DNA of 64,000 nt from Sphingobacterium allocomposti (lineage in GTDB: Bacteria > Bacteroidota > Bacteroidia > Sphingobacteriales > Sphingobacteriaceae). The stretch lies in the NCBI RefSeq assembly GCF_008124885.1, contig NZ_VNHX01000007.1:1-64000 (forward strand), written 5' to 3'. The notes beneath the pieces were generated by a model. The model searched no databases and was not told the DNA's origin. It saw nothing but the letters and a program-made list of their open reading frames with translations. Positions within the stretch are counted from its first letter, which is position 1. Every line of letters starts with the position of its first letter. Shown here piece after piece: positions 33,583-43,501 of this stretch. Made by a program: the position numbers and the translations under genes.

Positions 33583-35145
33583 TTAGGGAGTCACCGTGAT
33601 TTCTTTCTGTGCCGTATGCTGGCGTCCGAAAATATCCGTGGCCTCCACCTCGATCACATATTTACCTTCTTTGAGGCGCGGAAGTTTCAATTTCCATAAG
33701 TGCGTAGACGGCACCGCATCGGATGGCCGGCGACCGGCAAGCAGCTCCGTTGCGCCGTCAAACTTCAGCACCTCGCTCATATACGCCGGATCTCCTTCTT
33801 CTACTCTTTCCATCGTTTTCCACTCGGAGTTGTTGATGCGGTAACGAACGGTATTGTCTGTCGCTCCAATGAAAAAGTTTGCGTATACCGGATAACGCCT
33901 GACGTACTTTGAAGAAACGATAGATGGTCCGAAAAGGCCGATGGTGTAGCTTTCTTCTTTTCCAACAACTTTATAGTCGAACGTGTACGTGTTGTTATCA
34001 ATCGTCAATATGGCGTAACCTTTTGGTGTTCCGTCACGCATGGTCGATACCGGCACGCCAGCTTCGTTCAGCACGCCCGAATACCAGTCGCCGGAAGTCG
34101 TTCCAACGTTGTACTCGTGGTGTGGCTTCTGCCCTTTCCATCCATGCGCAGCGGTGTAATAATTCTGCTGCTGAAAATGCGTGTGTGCCGACAGCGACAA
34201 CGTATGCGGATAGTCCGCCAGCAGGTCAAATAGCCGCTGTCTGTCCTCCATCCGGAAAGAAGCGTTGTTTTCCGGATTTAACGGGATGTGGAACGCCAAT
34301 ACAATTAACTTGTCCTTCGGTACGAACCGTAGGTTATTTTCGATGAAGTCCAGTTGCTCTTTTCTGAAGCCTCCCTGATAGCCTTTGCCCGTAGTCGGAT
34401 GAGGATATAGTACGTCGTCCAAGACCAGAAAGTGCGCATTTCCAACGTTAAACGCATAATTCGCCGGACCGAACATCTTCTCGAATCCCTCGTCGGAAAG
34501 CGAGTCGCTCTCGACGTCGTAATTCATATCGTGGTTACCGATTACGTTATACCAAGGCAAACCCATCTGCCCGATTGTCTGTTTATATTCAGGATGCAGG
34601 CTGAGGTTGTCTCCTACAAGGTCGCCTAGACTGATCCCGAACAGCGGTCCTTTACGGAGCTTGGCTTCGTCCACAACTCCCTTTTTGAAAAACGATATTT
34701 CATCAGGTGTGTAGGCCTGAGGATCGCCAAAGATAAAAGCAGAAAATGTGGATGGCTCATTGACAGCTGTCAGCGGAAAGTCTATAGACTTCGGTAGCTT
34801 TCCTGTCGGCGAAGCTCCCGCATATTTCAGTGCTGGCGCGCCTTGAGGCTTATGGATATAGTAAAACTTCGGATGGTTGTCCTGATCTACCGGAACGGAA
34901 TATCCCGCAGGTTTAATGACAAAGATGATATTGTCGTCCTTGACCGGAAGCGTGTAGCCGCCCTTCTCGTCAGTCTGAACCACCTCCACGCCGTTGCTTA
35001 CGCTGACGCCCTGCAGCCCGACTTCCTTTTTGTCCCGGATGCCATTACCATTCGCGTCAATAAATACAACGCCTCTCGCCATTTCTTGCGCCAACGTTGT
35101 CCCAGAAAGAGCACATGCAATCAGTGCCCAGCAGATTTTTTTCAT
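33583..35145 (-). CDS. Secreted calcineurin-like phosphoesterase with N- and C-terminal accessory domains
   Basis: A 520-aa exported protein (signal peptide 1-19, ...GTTLAQ). An N-terminal SdrD-B/'MetallophosN' domain (about 20-95: GVVFIDANGNGIRDKKEVGL) is followed by the phosphoesterase core (FGDPQ, LGDLVGDN, IGNHDMNYD, LSAHTHFQQ as metal ligands) and a C-terminal beta domain (about 350-520). The substrate is unknown; family members act on phosphodiesters outside the cytoplasm. Monocistronic. Confidence 0.92.
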   Translation of the reverse strand: MKKICWALIACALSGTTLAQEMARGVVFIDANGNGIRDKKEVGLQGVSVSNGVEVVQTDEKGGYTLPVKDDNIIFVIKPAGYSVPVDQDNHPKFYYIHKPQGAPALKYAGASPTGKLPKSIDFPLTAVNEPSTFSAFIFGDPQAYTPDEISFFKKGVVDEAKLRKGPLFGISLGDLVGDNLSLHPEYKQTIGQMGLPWYNVIGNHDMNYDVESDSLSDEGFEKMFGPANYAFNVGNAHFLVLDDVLYPHPTTGKGYQGGFRKEQLDFIENNLRFVPKDKLIVLAFHIPLNPENNASFRMEDRQRLFDLLADYPHTLSLSAHTHFQQQNYYTAAHGWKGQKPHHEYNVGTTSGDWYSGVLNEAGVPVSTMRDGTPKGYAILTIDNNTYTFDYKVVGKEESYTIGLFGPSIVSSKYVRRYPVYANFFIGATDNTVRYRINNSEWKTMERVEEGDPAYMSEVLKFDGATELLAGRRPSDAVPSTHLWKLKLPRLKEGKYVIEVEATDIFGRQHTAQKEITVTP

Positions 35146-35478
35146 TCGTATAATTATCTATGAGTGTTTAAATTTCAATTGTATAGATGAGCTTGTTACA
35201 CTCCGTTTGTTTTTCAATGGTAATGAAGCTTGCATAAATCATCCGTGTCTGCTTTCTATGGCATTCATGAACGTACTATGCTCCGTTACTTATCGCTTTT
35301 TATCTGGCGATTATACAGGTCTCTGTGGCCGGCTGGCGGCCACCCACCTGGTTCCGTTGCCGCAAACTTAACCTTAAGAGTTAAAGATAATATAAACTAA
35401 ATATTAACTTCCTGTTACGATAAAAAAATACCCCCGGTTATAACACCGGGGGTATAGTCAAAACGATTGTGGGAAATC
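35146..35478. other. Intergenic region with terminator
   Basis: 333 bp. It holds the terminator of the downstream minus-strand gene (35422-35455) and, near 35146-35230, the AT-rich promoter side of the phosphoesterase. GGCCGGCTGGCGGCC (about 35327-35341) is a small imperfect hairpin. I see nothing else in it. Confidence 0.5.
35422..35455 (-). terminator. Terminator of the 166-aa protein gene
   Basis: TACCCCCGG and CCGGGGGTA form a 9-bp stem. On the minus strand it is followed by T7 (A7 at 35422-35428 on the plus strand), 24 bp past the stop. Confidence 0.85.
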
Positions 35479-35979
35479 TTATCGGGCATCGGCCACGTTA
35501 ATGATATCCAGTACTTTTTCTATTGTCGTTTTCGCGGCATCTTTCATTTTCTGGTTGCCGGGATAGTCAGCATCTAACGTTACCTTTTTACCCTTCTCCT
35601 TATACTTGTATTCTAAGATGTAACGTGGAACACTGTGTCCCTCCGAAGCGTCTTCTCTAGGCGTTGTCATATCATTATCCACGTTCCAGAATCCCATTTC
35701 CATTGCTTTCCGGTGCAGATACAGCAAATCGTCATCGGTCAGCTTCAGCTTCTTTTTCACCACCTCATTGTTTTTATTGAGGTACTGATACTCCTGCGTC
35801 GCGGAATTATAGCTATTCAGCATCGAATCGGGCAGACCGTACTGTATCTTCACATATTCGAAATCTGCGAATCTATACGGCGCATTCTTGATCATATTCG
35901 AATAGTAGAACACACAATAGATTAAAAAAGATCCAATTATACACAGCCCTAAAAATATCGCTTTAGTCCTCTTTGTCAT
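35479..35979 (-). CDS. Membrane-anchored hypothetical protein
   Basis: A 166-aa protein I do not recognise. A single N-terminal membrane anchor (about 8-27) follows a basic start (MTKRTKAIF). The rest (30-166) is a soluble alpha/beta domain, probably periplasmic, rich in Lys, Asp and Tyr (KKLKLTDDDLLYLHRKAMEM; RYILEYKYKEKGKKVTLDAD). It is real by its clear terminator, codon pattern and length. Monocistronic. Confidence 0.75.
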   Translation of the reverse strand: MTKRTKAIFLGLCIIGSFLIYCVFYYSNMIKNAPYRFADFEYVKIQYGLPDSMLNSYNSATQEYQYLNKNNEVVKKKLKLTDDDLLYLHRKAMEMGFWNVDNDMTTPREDASEGHSVPRYILEYKYKEKGKKVTLDADYPGNQKMKDAAKTTIEKVLDIINVADAR

Positions 35980-36069
35980 GGTGATTTAAATATGTGACAA
36001 AAATAAACATTCAGGCCGAACTACGACGCCGGCTCCGAAGAGATTTAAACAAATTATGTAATTTAAATG

Positions 36070-36672
36070 TTAGATTTTGGGCGTTCCACAGCGCACAAAG
36101 TATTTGTAGTACCAGCTATCACGGATGTCCGAAATAATGACGCCCCGCCGTGTCGACACATGAACGAATTTATTATTGTGAAGGTAGACGCCCACGTGAT
36201 CAATGGTTCTTCCTCCAAAGGAGAAAAACACCAGGTCGCCCTCGGTTAAATCTTTCTCGTACAGACGCTTTACCTGTTCGCCCATGTCGCGGGAGCTTCG
36301 TGCTAGATTCTTGCCATACACCTCCCGATATAATATCCCCACGAAGCCGGAGCAGTCTATGCCCGATTTTTCCGATCCTCCTAAGCGATGCGGACTTCCC
36401 ATCCAGCTGTCTATAAAATTATAGAGCGCCCTATTCTTCAGGTCGCGCGCCGACACGCCCAGGATAGCCGCATAGTTATCCAGCTTTGTTCCGTCAAACG
36501 TCTTGCCCCGGGCGTCGCTCGCGTCGGTCAGCACCGCGCCCTTAGCTGCCGTTCCTGACGTCGTACGTCCGCCATAAGAGCCCTTCCGCCTCGCTCCGCA
36601 CGAAGAGAAAACTAAAATGGCTACAAGAAAAGTAAATAATGCAAGACAGAACCTGTTTGACAAATAGATCAT
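36070..36672 (-). CDS. NlpC/P60 (C40) peptidase lipoprotein
   Basis: A 200-aa lipoprotein (lipobox FSSC, Cys25) with a C-terminal NlpC/P60 domain that cuts murein peptides, usually between gamma-D-Glu and the diamino acid. Catalytic residues are Cys107 (GIDCSGF), His159 (IDHVGVYL) and probably His171 (FVHVS). It is Spr/MepS-like in size. The start codon lies only 4 bp after a promoter-like -7 box (36677-36684), which raises the possibility of a leaderless or very short 5' UTR. Confidence 0.92.
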   Translation of the reverse strand: MIYLSNRFCLALFTFLVAILVFSSCGARRKGSYGGRTTSGTAAKGAVLTDASDARGKTFDGTKLDNYAAILGVSARDLKNRALYNFIDSWMGSPHRLGGSEKSGIDCSGFVGILYREVYGKNLARSSRDMGEQVKRLYEKDLTEGDLVFFSFGGRTIDHVGVYLHNNKFVHVSTRRGVIISDIRDSWYYKYFVRCGTPKI

Positions 36673-36676
36673 ACAG

Positions 36677-36708
36677 CAAACTTAGATAAATTGCCTTTTA
36701 AATGCAAT
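36677..36708 (-). promoter_or_regulatory. Promoter/operator motif of the NlpC/P60 gene
   Basis: On the minus strand: ATTGC-9-GCAAT, then TTTATC and the -7 box TAAGTTTG, ending 4 bp before the ATG. It is nearly the same as 4196-4227 before the HIT gene. The palindromic arms overlap the -33 position and so could be an operator. Confidence 0.6.
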
Positions 36709-36850
36709 ACAACCGCGCTGTACAAAAAGCAATTTATCGATCTCTCCCCTGCCATCAAGCGCTTCTTTTTATGGAGGAAAAAGTACTCAGGGACATGCAT
36801 TCGTGACGAGTTTGCAGGACAATTTTCGTAACTTGCGCGAAATTTTCCAC

Positions 36851-37768
36851 ATGGACAAAATTAAAGGAGCGGTAGCTGTTTTCCTCGGTGCCGCAAGTTT
36901 TGGAATCCTGTCGACCTTTGTAAAGAAAGCCTATGCGCAGGGATTTGACCTCGGAGAGGTTACAGGCGTACAGGCTCTCTTTGGGATGTTACTTCTCTGG
37001 TTGCTCTTATTGGGCATCTTTTTGTTTCATCGGGCATATTTTCGCACCTCCGTGCCTAAAAGTTCCAAGTGGAAAATGTTGTTCAGCGGCATTTCTACAG
37101 GAGCCGTTAGCCTCCTCTATTATAAATGTGTTCAATTGGTCCCCGCTTCGCTGGCTATTGTGCTGTTGATGCAATACATATGGATCGGCCAGTTGATCGA
37201 GATTATCTTCTTTAAGCAGCGGCCGACGGTGAAACATATCGGGGGTATTGCAGTGATCCTGGGCGCCACGATGCTGGCTACGGGACTATTTGAGCAGGAA
37301 CTCGCAAAAATCGATCCTATCGGCATCTTATACGGCCTGCTGGCGGCTACCGCATATGCCCTGTTCATCATGGTTAACGGGCGGGTAGGCAACGACTATC
37401 CCCCTTTGCAGAAAAGCGCCTTCATGGTCTCCGGCGCCTGTCTGTTCATTTTTATTCTTCTTCAGCCATTCTCTGTTTTTGAACTTGACACGCTGCAGAC
37501 ACTTTGGCCATACGGGCTGCTCCTATCGGTGTTCGGCACGGTCCTACCACCTGTGCTTTTTGCCTATGGGATGCCGAAAACGGGCGTGTCGCTCGGAGGT
37601 ATTTTGAGCGCGGTGGAACTTCCGGTAGCCGTATGCATGTCGTATGTCGTACTTCAGGAAGATGTTTCGGCTTTACAATTTATCGGGGTGGCATGCATAT
37701 TGGCCGTTGTGATACTGCTCAACATCGGCAGGAGCGAAAGACCGGCGGCACCACCGACGGAAAGTTAG
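36851..37768 (+). CDS. EamA/DMT-family transporter
   Basis: A 305-aa membrane protein with ten predicted helices in two EamA repeats (about 5-140 and 160-295). Hallmarks are GAASFGILSTFVKKAY, LVPASLAIVLLMQYIWIGQL and GGILSAVELPVAVCMSYVVL. It is probably a metabolite or amino-acid exporter with unknown substrate. I use the ATG at 36851 (MDKIKGAVAVF). A GTG 16 codons upstream is in frame but adds no hydrophobic sequence. Confidence 0.88.
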   Translation: MDKIKGAVAVFLGAASFGILSTFVKKAYAQGFDLGEVTGVQALFGMLLLWLLLLGIFLFHRAYFRTSVPKSSKWKMLFSGISTGAVSLLYYKCVQLVPASLAIVLLMQYIWIGQLIEIIFFKQRPTVKHIGGIAVILGATMLATGLFEQELAKIDPIGILYGLLAATAYALFIMVNGRVGNDYPPLQKSAFMVSGACLFIFILLQPFSVFELDTLQTLWPYGLLLSVFGTVLPPVLFAYGMPKTGVSLGGILSAVELPVAVCMSYVVLQEDVSALQFIGVACILAVVILLNIGRSERPAAPPTES

Positions 37769-37804
37769 TTGCGGATGACGTCCTGTAGCTGATGCCATAA
37801 ACAG

Positions 37805-39124
37805 CTAGTGCGTCAATAGCTCGGGAAGCTCCTCAACATCAACGTCGCCCTGACTACTGATGGAAGTAAACCTTACATGCACAATTTCATTGACCAATAA
37901 CGGGTCGTATAATGCACGCACCTTTACATAGTTTTTGGAAAAACCATGCATATACCCGTCCTTGACATCACTTTCAAACAACACTTCGCCAACCTTGCCG
38001 AGCTGCTTCTCGTAAAAGGCGCGACGCTTCTTTTCCGACAGGATGTGCAGCATTTTACTGCGGTCGCTACGCTGTGCTCCCGGCACCGCCCCCTCCATTT
38101 GCGCCGCTATCGTATTTTCCCGCTCAGAATACGTGAAAACATGCAGGTAGGAGATGTCCATTTCATTTAAAAATTGGTAGGTATCTAAGAAATCTTCTCT
38201 GGTTTCCCCGGGGAAGCCCACGATGACGTCGACACCGATACAACAATCGGGCATAAGCGATTTAATCTTCGCTACCCGTTCTGCATACAGCTCCCGCTTG
38301 TAGCGACGCCGCATCTTGGCCAGCGTTTTATTGCTTCCGGACTGCAGCGGCATATGAAAATGCGGGACAAACCGTTTCGACTGCGCCACAAACTCGATGA
38401 TCTCGTTTGCCAATAAGTTAGGTTCTATCGACGAAATACGGATACGGTCTATACCATCGATCTCGTCGAGGGCTTTGACCAGATCCAGAAAGCGGTCCTG
38501 CCTTTTACCATCGCGGATACCGAAGTCACCGATGTTTACACCGGTAAGGACGATTTCTTTTACGCCCGACGCCGCGATCTCCTCTGCCTGCCGGACAATA
38601 TCTTCTATTTTACCCGATCGGCTGGCGCCCCGGGCCAACGGGATCGTGCAAAATGTACACGAATAGTCGCAGCCATCCTGGACCTTCAGGAAGGTTCTCG
38701 TGCGGTCTCCGATGGAGTAGGCCGACACGAATTGGTTCGTCTCGTCTATCGGAGCATTATGAACAACAGCCTTCCCACGCTTCGTCAAATCGTTGATATG
38801 TTCGATGATGTTAAACTTTTCCGCCGCTCCCAGCACCATGTCTACCCCTGGTATATCCGCGATCTCCTGAGGCTTCAATTGTGCGTAACATCCTACAATC
38901 GTTATATAGGCATCCGGAGAGTGCTTCAACGCTTCTTTTACCACCTTACGGCACTTCTTGTCCGCATGATCCGTCACCGAGCATGTATTGATAACATATA
39001 CATCTGCAGCACTGTTAAAGGCCACGGTATCATACCCGGCATCTTTGAAAATCCGGCCAATCGATGACGTTTCTGAATAATTCAGCTTACATCCCAACGT
39101 ATAGAAAGCTACTCTTTTGTTCAT
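37805..39124 (-). CDS. mtaB: tRNA t6A37 methylthiotransferase MtaB
   Basis: A 439-aa radical-SAM methylthiotransferase that turns t6A37 into ms2t6A in tRNA. The N-terminal UPF0004 domain has FYTLGCKLNYSETS, INTCSVTDHADKKCR and VGCYAQLKP, giving the three cluster cysteines. The radical-SAM motif is CDYSCTFC. A TRAM-like tail closes the protein. I start at 39124 (MNKRVAFYTLGCK). It is convergent with the EamA gene. Confidence 0.95.
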   Translation of the reverse strand: MNKRVAFYTLGCKLNYSETSSIGRIFKDAGYDTVAFNSAADVYVINTCSVTDHADKKCRKVVKEALKHSPDAYITIVGCYAQLKPQEIADIPGVDMVLGAAEKFNIIEHINDLTKRGKAVVHNAPIDETNQFVSAYSIGDRTRTFLKVQDGCDYSCTFCTIPLARGASRSGKIEDIVRQAEEIAASGVKEIVLTGVNIGDFGIRDGKRQDRFLDLVKALDEIDGIDRIRISSIEPNLLANEIIEFVAQSKRFVPHFHMPLQSGSNKTLAKMRRRYKRELYAERVAKIKSLMPDCCIGVDVIVGFPGETREDFLDTYQFLNEMDISYLHVFTYSERENTIAAQMEGAVPGAQRSDRSKMLHILSEKKRRAFYEKQLGKVGEVLFESDVKDGYMHGFSKNYVKVRALYDPLLVNEIVHVRFTSISSQGDVDVEELPELLTH

Positions 39125-39184
39125 GATAATGTTGCAAAAATACATAAAAAGTCCCAATATGTCAGTTGTTGAAAAATTGTGATA

Positions 39185-39212
39185 TTGTAATGATCTAAAA
39201 AGGCTATCTTCG
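39185..39212 (+). promoter_or_regulatory. Probable thyA promoter
   Basis: TTG (39185-39187), 17 bp, then TATCTTCG (39205-39212), fits the Bacteroidota -33/-7 pattern, 24 bp before the ATG. Confidence 0.5.
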
Positions 39213-39236
39213 TACGCACACTTTTGACTTCCCGCT

Positions 39237-40058
39237 ATGAAACAATATTTGGATTTACTACGGCATGTTTATGAAAACGGCGTAGACAAAACAGACCGTA
39301 CAGGAACAGGAACGCGGAGCGTCTTTGGGTATCAAATGCGATTTAATCTTCAGGAAGGCTTTCCGCTGGTGACAACAAAGAAGCTGCATCTTCGCTCGAT
39401 TATCCACGAACTTATCTGGTTTTTAAAGGGCGACACCAATATCAAATATCTAAAAGACAACGGTGTCAGCATTTGGGATGAGTGGGCAGACGAACAGGGG
39501 AATCTGGGCCCCGTTTACGGGGCACAGTGGCGCTCATGGCCTTCACCGGACGGGCGGCATATCGACCAGATCACCCAGGTAATCGAGCAATTAAAGAAGT
39601 CGCCCGACTCGAGACGGATCATCGTGTCTGCCTGGAACGTCGCCGAAATAGAACATATGGCCCTCCCCCCGTGTCACGCCTTCTTCCAATTCTACGTAGC
39701 GCCGGCGGAACCAGACAAGGGACGTCCTAAAGCGAGGCTGTCGTGCCAGCTCTACCAGAGAAGCGCCGACATCTTTCTCGGTGTTCCGTTTAATATTGCT
39801 TCCTATGCACTTCTGACTATGATGGTCGCACAGGTCTGCGACATGGAAGCCGGCGATTTCGTGCACACGCTCGGCGATGCCCATATTTATAGTAATCATT
39901 TTGAACAAACGGAGCTTCAGCTTACACGGGAGCCAAAACCACTGCCGACGATGAAGATCAATCCGGACGTAAAAGATATCTTTGCGTTTAAGTTTGAGGA
40001 TTTCGAGCTTGAGAATTATCAGTTTCATCCGCACATTAAAGCGCCGGTAGCCGTGTAA
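39237..40058 (+). CDS. thyA: Thymidylate synthase
   Basis: A 273-aa ThyA that methylates dUMP to dTMP with methylene-THF. The catalytic Cys146 lies in [59 protein letters not shown] and HIYSNHFEQ are conserved. It is about ten residues longer than the E. coli enzyme because of a short insert, [13 protein letters not shown]. folA follows 28 bp later and recycles the dihydrofolate it makes. Confidence 0.97.
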   Translation: MKQYLDLLRHVYENGVDKTDRTGTGTRSVFGYQMRFNLQEGFPLVTTKKLHLRSIIHELIWFLKGDTNIKYLKDNGVSIWDEWADEQGNLGPVYGAQWRSWPSPDGRHIDQITQVIEQLKKSPDSRRIIVSAWNVAEIEHMALPPCHAFFQFYVAPAEPDKGRPKARLSCQLYQRSADIFLGVPFNIASYALLTMMVAQVCDMEAGDFVHTLGDAHIYSNHFEQTELQLTREPKPLPTMKINPDVKDIFAFKFEDFELENYQFHPHIKAPVAV

Positions 40059-40086
40059 AACTACCGCCAAACATAGAAATTCTGAT

Positions 40087-40584
40087 ATGAGCACCCTAAA
40101 AATAACGATTATTGTTGCAGCCTCGGAAAACAACGCTATAGGCAAAAACAACCAGATGCTATGGCATCTTCCGGACGACTTTAAATACTTTAAGCAGCAG
40201 ACCATCGGACACTCCGTAATAATGGGCCGTAAAACGTATGAATCGATTGGCAAACCCCTGCCGGAAAGACGAAATATCGTCGTAACCAGAGACCAGGAAT
40301 GGACCGCCGGGGACGTTGATGTTGCTAACTCGATATCGGAAATTCTGACCTATTGCCGCGACGAGCGGGAGATCTTTATCATAGGTGGAGCTGACATTTA
40401 CAAACAGACCTTACCCCTCGCTCAGAAAGTTCTTCTGACACGTGTACATACGCAGATCGATGGAGACGCATACTTTCCCGAACTTGCCGCGGATACGTGG
40501 AAGCTTGTCGACAAAAAGGAACATCCAAAAGACGAACGGCACGCGTACGACTTCACCTTCGAAGTCTGGGAACGGACAGCCTAG
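40087..40584 (+). CDS. folA: Dihydrofolate reductase
   Basis: A 165-aa DHFR that reduces dihydrofolate with NADPH. IIVAASENNAIGKNNQMLWHLPDDF carries the Trp and Asp of the active site, VIMGRKTYESIGKPLPERRN binds cofactor and substrate, and FIIGGADIYKQTLP is the second NADPH motif. It forms an operon with thyA. Confidence 0.96.
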   Translation: MSTLKITIIVAASENNAIGKNNQMLWHLPDDFKYFKQQTIGHSVIMGRKTYESIGKPLPERRNIVVTRDQEWTAGDVDVANSISEILTYCRDEREIFIIGGADIYKQTLPLAQKVLLTRVHTQIDGDAYFPELAADTWKLVDKKEHPKDERHAYDFTFEVWERTA

Positions 40585-41013
40585 GCCGAAGATCCGGGCT
40601 GGCAGTACCTCTCCGGCGTTCCGGTACGAGCGGGAAATACGGCGGATCATCTATTTAGACGTAAGCTTATCATCGGGCGACTGCACGTATTCCTCATCGG
40701 ATCGCGCCTGATCTACAGAAATGCGCCATAACTCCGGCGAGCAATAGCTTCGCCGATACCAGGTTCAAACGATGCAAGATCATAGGCTTGCCTTAGTAAT
40801 GTTCTGCAGGATCCGGAAACCTCTCTCGGTGTTTTTATTCCGCTACTACTAAGGATATTCTGACAAGTCGTTGTTACCGCTCCGCAAGATATCGGCAGCG
40901 ACTAAGATACAATGGAGTTATGGCATGACCTCCGTAGCAATACGGGAAATACACTATCCACTCTACTACCGTTCTTTTCCGGGCGAAATCCTCGTAGCTT
41001 CAACAAAATAAAT
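40585..41013. other. Intergenic region after folA
   Basis: 430 bp without a convincing gene. On the minus strand one frame reads SPELWRISVDQARSDEEYVQ followed by SPDDKLTSK and a stop (about 40656-40760). It is closed upstream by a stop codon and has no start, so it may be a decayed gene end. No terminator consensus is seen. Confidence 0.4.
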
Positions 41014-41661
41014 ATGATGAAAAAAGCTACATTAATTCTTATGGCCGGCCTGCTATTATTGGCCTTGTTTTCCTGCAGGCAGGACGAACATCAGGAGCCG
41101 GAGAAACTAGCCTTTCCTTTTATGAAGGTGGGCAATCAATGGAACTATAGGATGATAACCGAAGCCGGGGAGACGGAGATCAGCTACCGGATTGCAGACA
41201 AAACGAAGGAAAACTATTTCAGGGTGCTGCTGAATTTTGTAGGTTCAGAGCTGCCGGCCGTGGATCATTTTTGGTACGCCGATCAACAGACTTTTACGAT
41301 GGCAACGGATTGGCCGGACAGTAACCTCAGCTTTACCATGTTGGTCAAGGATGCCAAAGTTGGAGACCGTTGGGAATACTTTGTCCCAGCCCCCCTGGAC
41401 CCTGAGAATGACGATCTTTCAGGAGCTATAACTTACGAAGTAACAGCGGCAAACACCTCCGTATCGGCTATTGGAAGAACGTTTACGGATGTTTATAAAG
41501 TGCGGCATACAGCTTCCTCGCATCCGCAATTCTATTCGGACTATTTCATCAGCCTTTCATCGGGCGTCATAAAAATGGAAGGAATGGGATATGTGCGGAT
41601 CGATGGTGACGAGATTGAATATTTCCCCTTAGCATGGCAATTAAAATCGAAGAACTTTTAA
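41014..41661 (+). CDS. Lipoprotein of unknown function
   Basis: A 215-aa lipoprotein (MMKKATLILM, lipobox LFSC, Cys21). The mature part is beta-rich, starting EPEKLAFPFMKVGNQWNYRM and GETEISYRI and ending VIKMEGMGYVRIDGDEIEYF. This pattern is seen in many uncharacterised Bacteroidota lipoproteins. I do not recognise a named family. I choose the ATG at 41014 because it places the signal peptide at the N-terminus. Confidence 0.75.
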   Translation: MMKKATLILMAGLLLLALFSCRQDEHQEPEKLAFPFMKVGNQWNYRMITEAGETEISYRIADKTKENYFRVLLNFVGSELPAVDHFWYADQQTFTMATDWPDSNLSFTMLVKDAKVGDRWEYFVPAPLDPENDDLSGAITYEVTAANTSVSAIGRTFTDVYKVRHTASSHPQFYSDYFISLSSGVIKMEGMGYVRIDGDEIEYFPLAWQLKSKNF

Positions 41662-41910
41662 TAAAGGGCTTTCTATTAATTTCAGAACGCCGGCCGGACG
41701 GATCGCTATGTGGTTAGATTCCGGCCTATTGGATTTAGATAATTAGCAGCCCGCCATCCGGTGATAGGTCAGACAAGGTATCTGTTCCAATCCGTAGCAT
41801 CTCTACGGATTGGAAAATAAAAAGGTGTCTTAGTCCCACCAACTCCTAGCCCCTCGGCGGGGGTGCCATCGGCAGGTACCTGGGGGAGTATGGACGCTTC
41901 CCGTGCTATC

Positions 41911-42924
41911 TTATTGCGTAGACGAGCTCAACGCGGCCTCAATCAATTCGGCATAGAAGTCGCTTTCCTTCATGCCAAAAGCGCGCACCTGCTGGGGGAT
42001 AAAGCTCTGCGGCGTCTGTCCCGGAATGGTGTTGATCTCGATAAAATAAAACCGATCCGTTTCTGCTTCCAGGAAGAAGTCGACGCGGACCATGCCACGA
42101 CAATTCAATCGGATATAGATCTCCCGGATAATCCGCGAGGCGCGGTCCTTTTGTTCGTCGGTTAGATCTGCCGGTGTTATTTCTTCCGTTAGCCCCGGAA
42201 TGTACTTCGCCTCAAAATCGAAAAATTCTCTTGTCGTCCGCACTTCTGTCGCGGGTAACACAACAAGTTCACCGGCGCTATCGCGGAAGATGCCCTGCGA
42301 AAACTCACGGCCCGTTACAAACTCTTCGACGAGCACCTGCCTTCCGGTATTGGCAGCGTCGAAGGCTTTGTCCAACGCTTCCTGCAACGCGGCGTCTTCC
42401 TTCACTTTCGACATGCCAATGCTGCTTCCACCGGCGTTAGGCTTAACGAAATATGGAAGCGAGAGTCGCTCTGTGATCAAAGAAACAGCGTCGCGCCGGT
42501 GGCTCTCAAATAAAAGGACGGAGTTAGCAACGTGCAGGTCCGGAATATCGGCCAAAATAGATTTGGTGTAACCTTTGTTCATCGTTAAAGCAGATGTCAG
42601 CGCCCCACAGGAAGTATAGGGTAAACCAATCATATCAAAATAGCCCTGTAGTCTGCCGTCTTCCCCCGGCGTGCCGTGCAGGATAATAAACGCAACATCA
42701 AACTTGACCACATGACCGTCAATCGTTAACGAGAAGTCCTCCCGGTTAATAGGTATCTTGATGCCCTGTTCGCTAACATGGAACCAGGAATCTAATGCGA
42801 TCGTTACCGGATATACGTCATATTTGGCCTTATCCAGCTGCGAATAGACGAAGTCCGAACTTTTAAAGGAAATTTCCGCTTCGCCGGTATAACCTCCTGT
42901 GACTAATGCTACTTTGGTTTTCAT
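41911..42924 (-). CDS. ddl: D-alanine--D-alanine ligase
   Basis: A 337-aa ATP-grasp ligase making D-Ala-D-Ala for peptidoglycan. ALVTGGYTGEAEISFKSS, LHGTPGEDGRLQGYFDMIGL, FVKPNAGGSSIGMSKV and IEINTIPGQTPQSFIPQQ are the ligand-binding loops. I start at 42924 (MKTKVALVTGG). It is divergent from the PASTA gene, with a 577-bp gap. Confidence 0.95.
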   Translation of the reverse strand: MKTKVALVTGGYTGEAEISFKSSDFVYSQLDKAKYDVYPVTIALDSWFHVSEQGIKIPINREDFSLTIDGHVVKFDVAFIILHGTPGEDGRLQGYFDMIGLPYTSCGALTSALTMNKGYTKSILADIPDLHVANSVLLFESHRRDAVSLITERLSLPYFVKPNAGGSSIGMSKVKEDAALQEALDKAFDAANTGRQVLVEEFVTGREFSQGIFRDSAGELVVLPATEVRTTREFFDFEAKYIPGLTEEITPADLTDEQKDRASRIIREIYIRLNCRGMVRVDFFLEAETDRFYFIEINTIPGQTPQSFIPQQVRAFGMKESDFYAELIEAALSSSTQ

Positions 42925-43501
42925 ATGTAAATATTTATCATCTCTGCATCCGTTGTTCTCACGATGCTTCATCTTTGTCGTTTACCGTGCACGTCGAACA
43001 TCCATGCTGTTGTCGTTGTACTGTGTTACATGGATATTTCGTATGCATATTTATCTTTTTTAAGTATGGAATACACGTGTGCGTTGTATCTATTTTTGAT
43101 TGCTTCGTGCGTTCATTTCATTCGGTCTAGGAAACATGCATATTCATATGTAAATTAATTTGTGTCCCCGACTGCGGCGGCTGTCCGTCTTGTCCGGCAT
43201 CAGCAGGCATACACAGCTGGTTCGGGAAACACCTATTCATAAATAATGTTAAGGTCAGCAAATATAATTTGCGTTCCACGGAAAAACGAATAATTTTGCC
43301 TATTATATCAAACTTACATAAATTCACTTCGGCGTGCAATAGGATGTCGCGTGAAAATGAATGTTGTAGGTGCTTGCAGGTAGCCCGTAAGGTCGGTTCA
43401 CCGTCGCAATCAAGGTATCTTTTTGCGGAGGAAAAAATAACAATTTAGTGTAGTGTTGGCCAAAAGTGGCTTCAATATTGCTTTTTAATCTCAAAAAATA
43501 C
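42925..43501. other. Long intergenic region ddl-PASTA
   Basis: 577 bp. At 43309-43341 the minus strand has a weaker form of the promoter motif found at 4196 and 36677: TAAGTTTG preceded by AATTTATG, with ATTGC as the far arm. It could drive ddl with a leader of about 390 nt. I see no gene or known RNA in the leader. Confidence 0.45.

Noticed and set aside
39591..40253. 220-codon minus-strand frame opposite thyA and folA
   Set aside because: It crosses two clear genes and their gap; no domain or promoter; composition follows the plus-strand genes.
40656..40760. Minus-strand frame ending SPDDKLTSK after folA
   Set aside because: No start codon and closed upstream by a stop; no family recognised.
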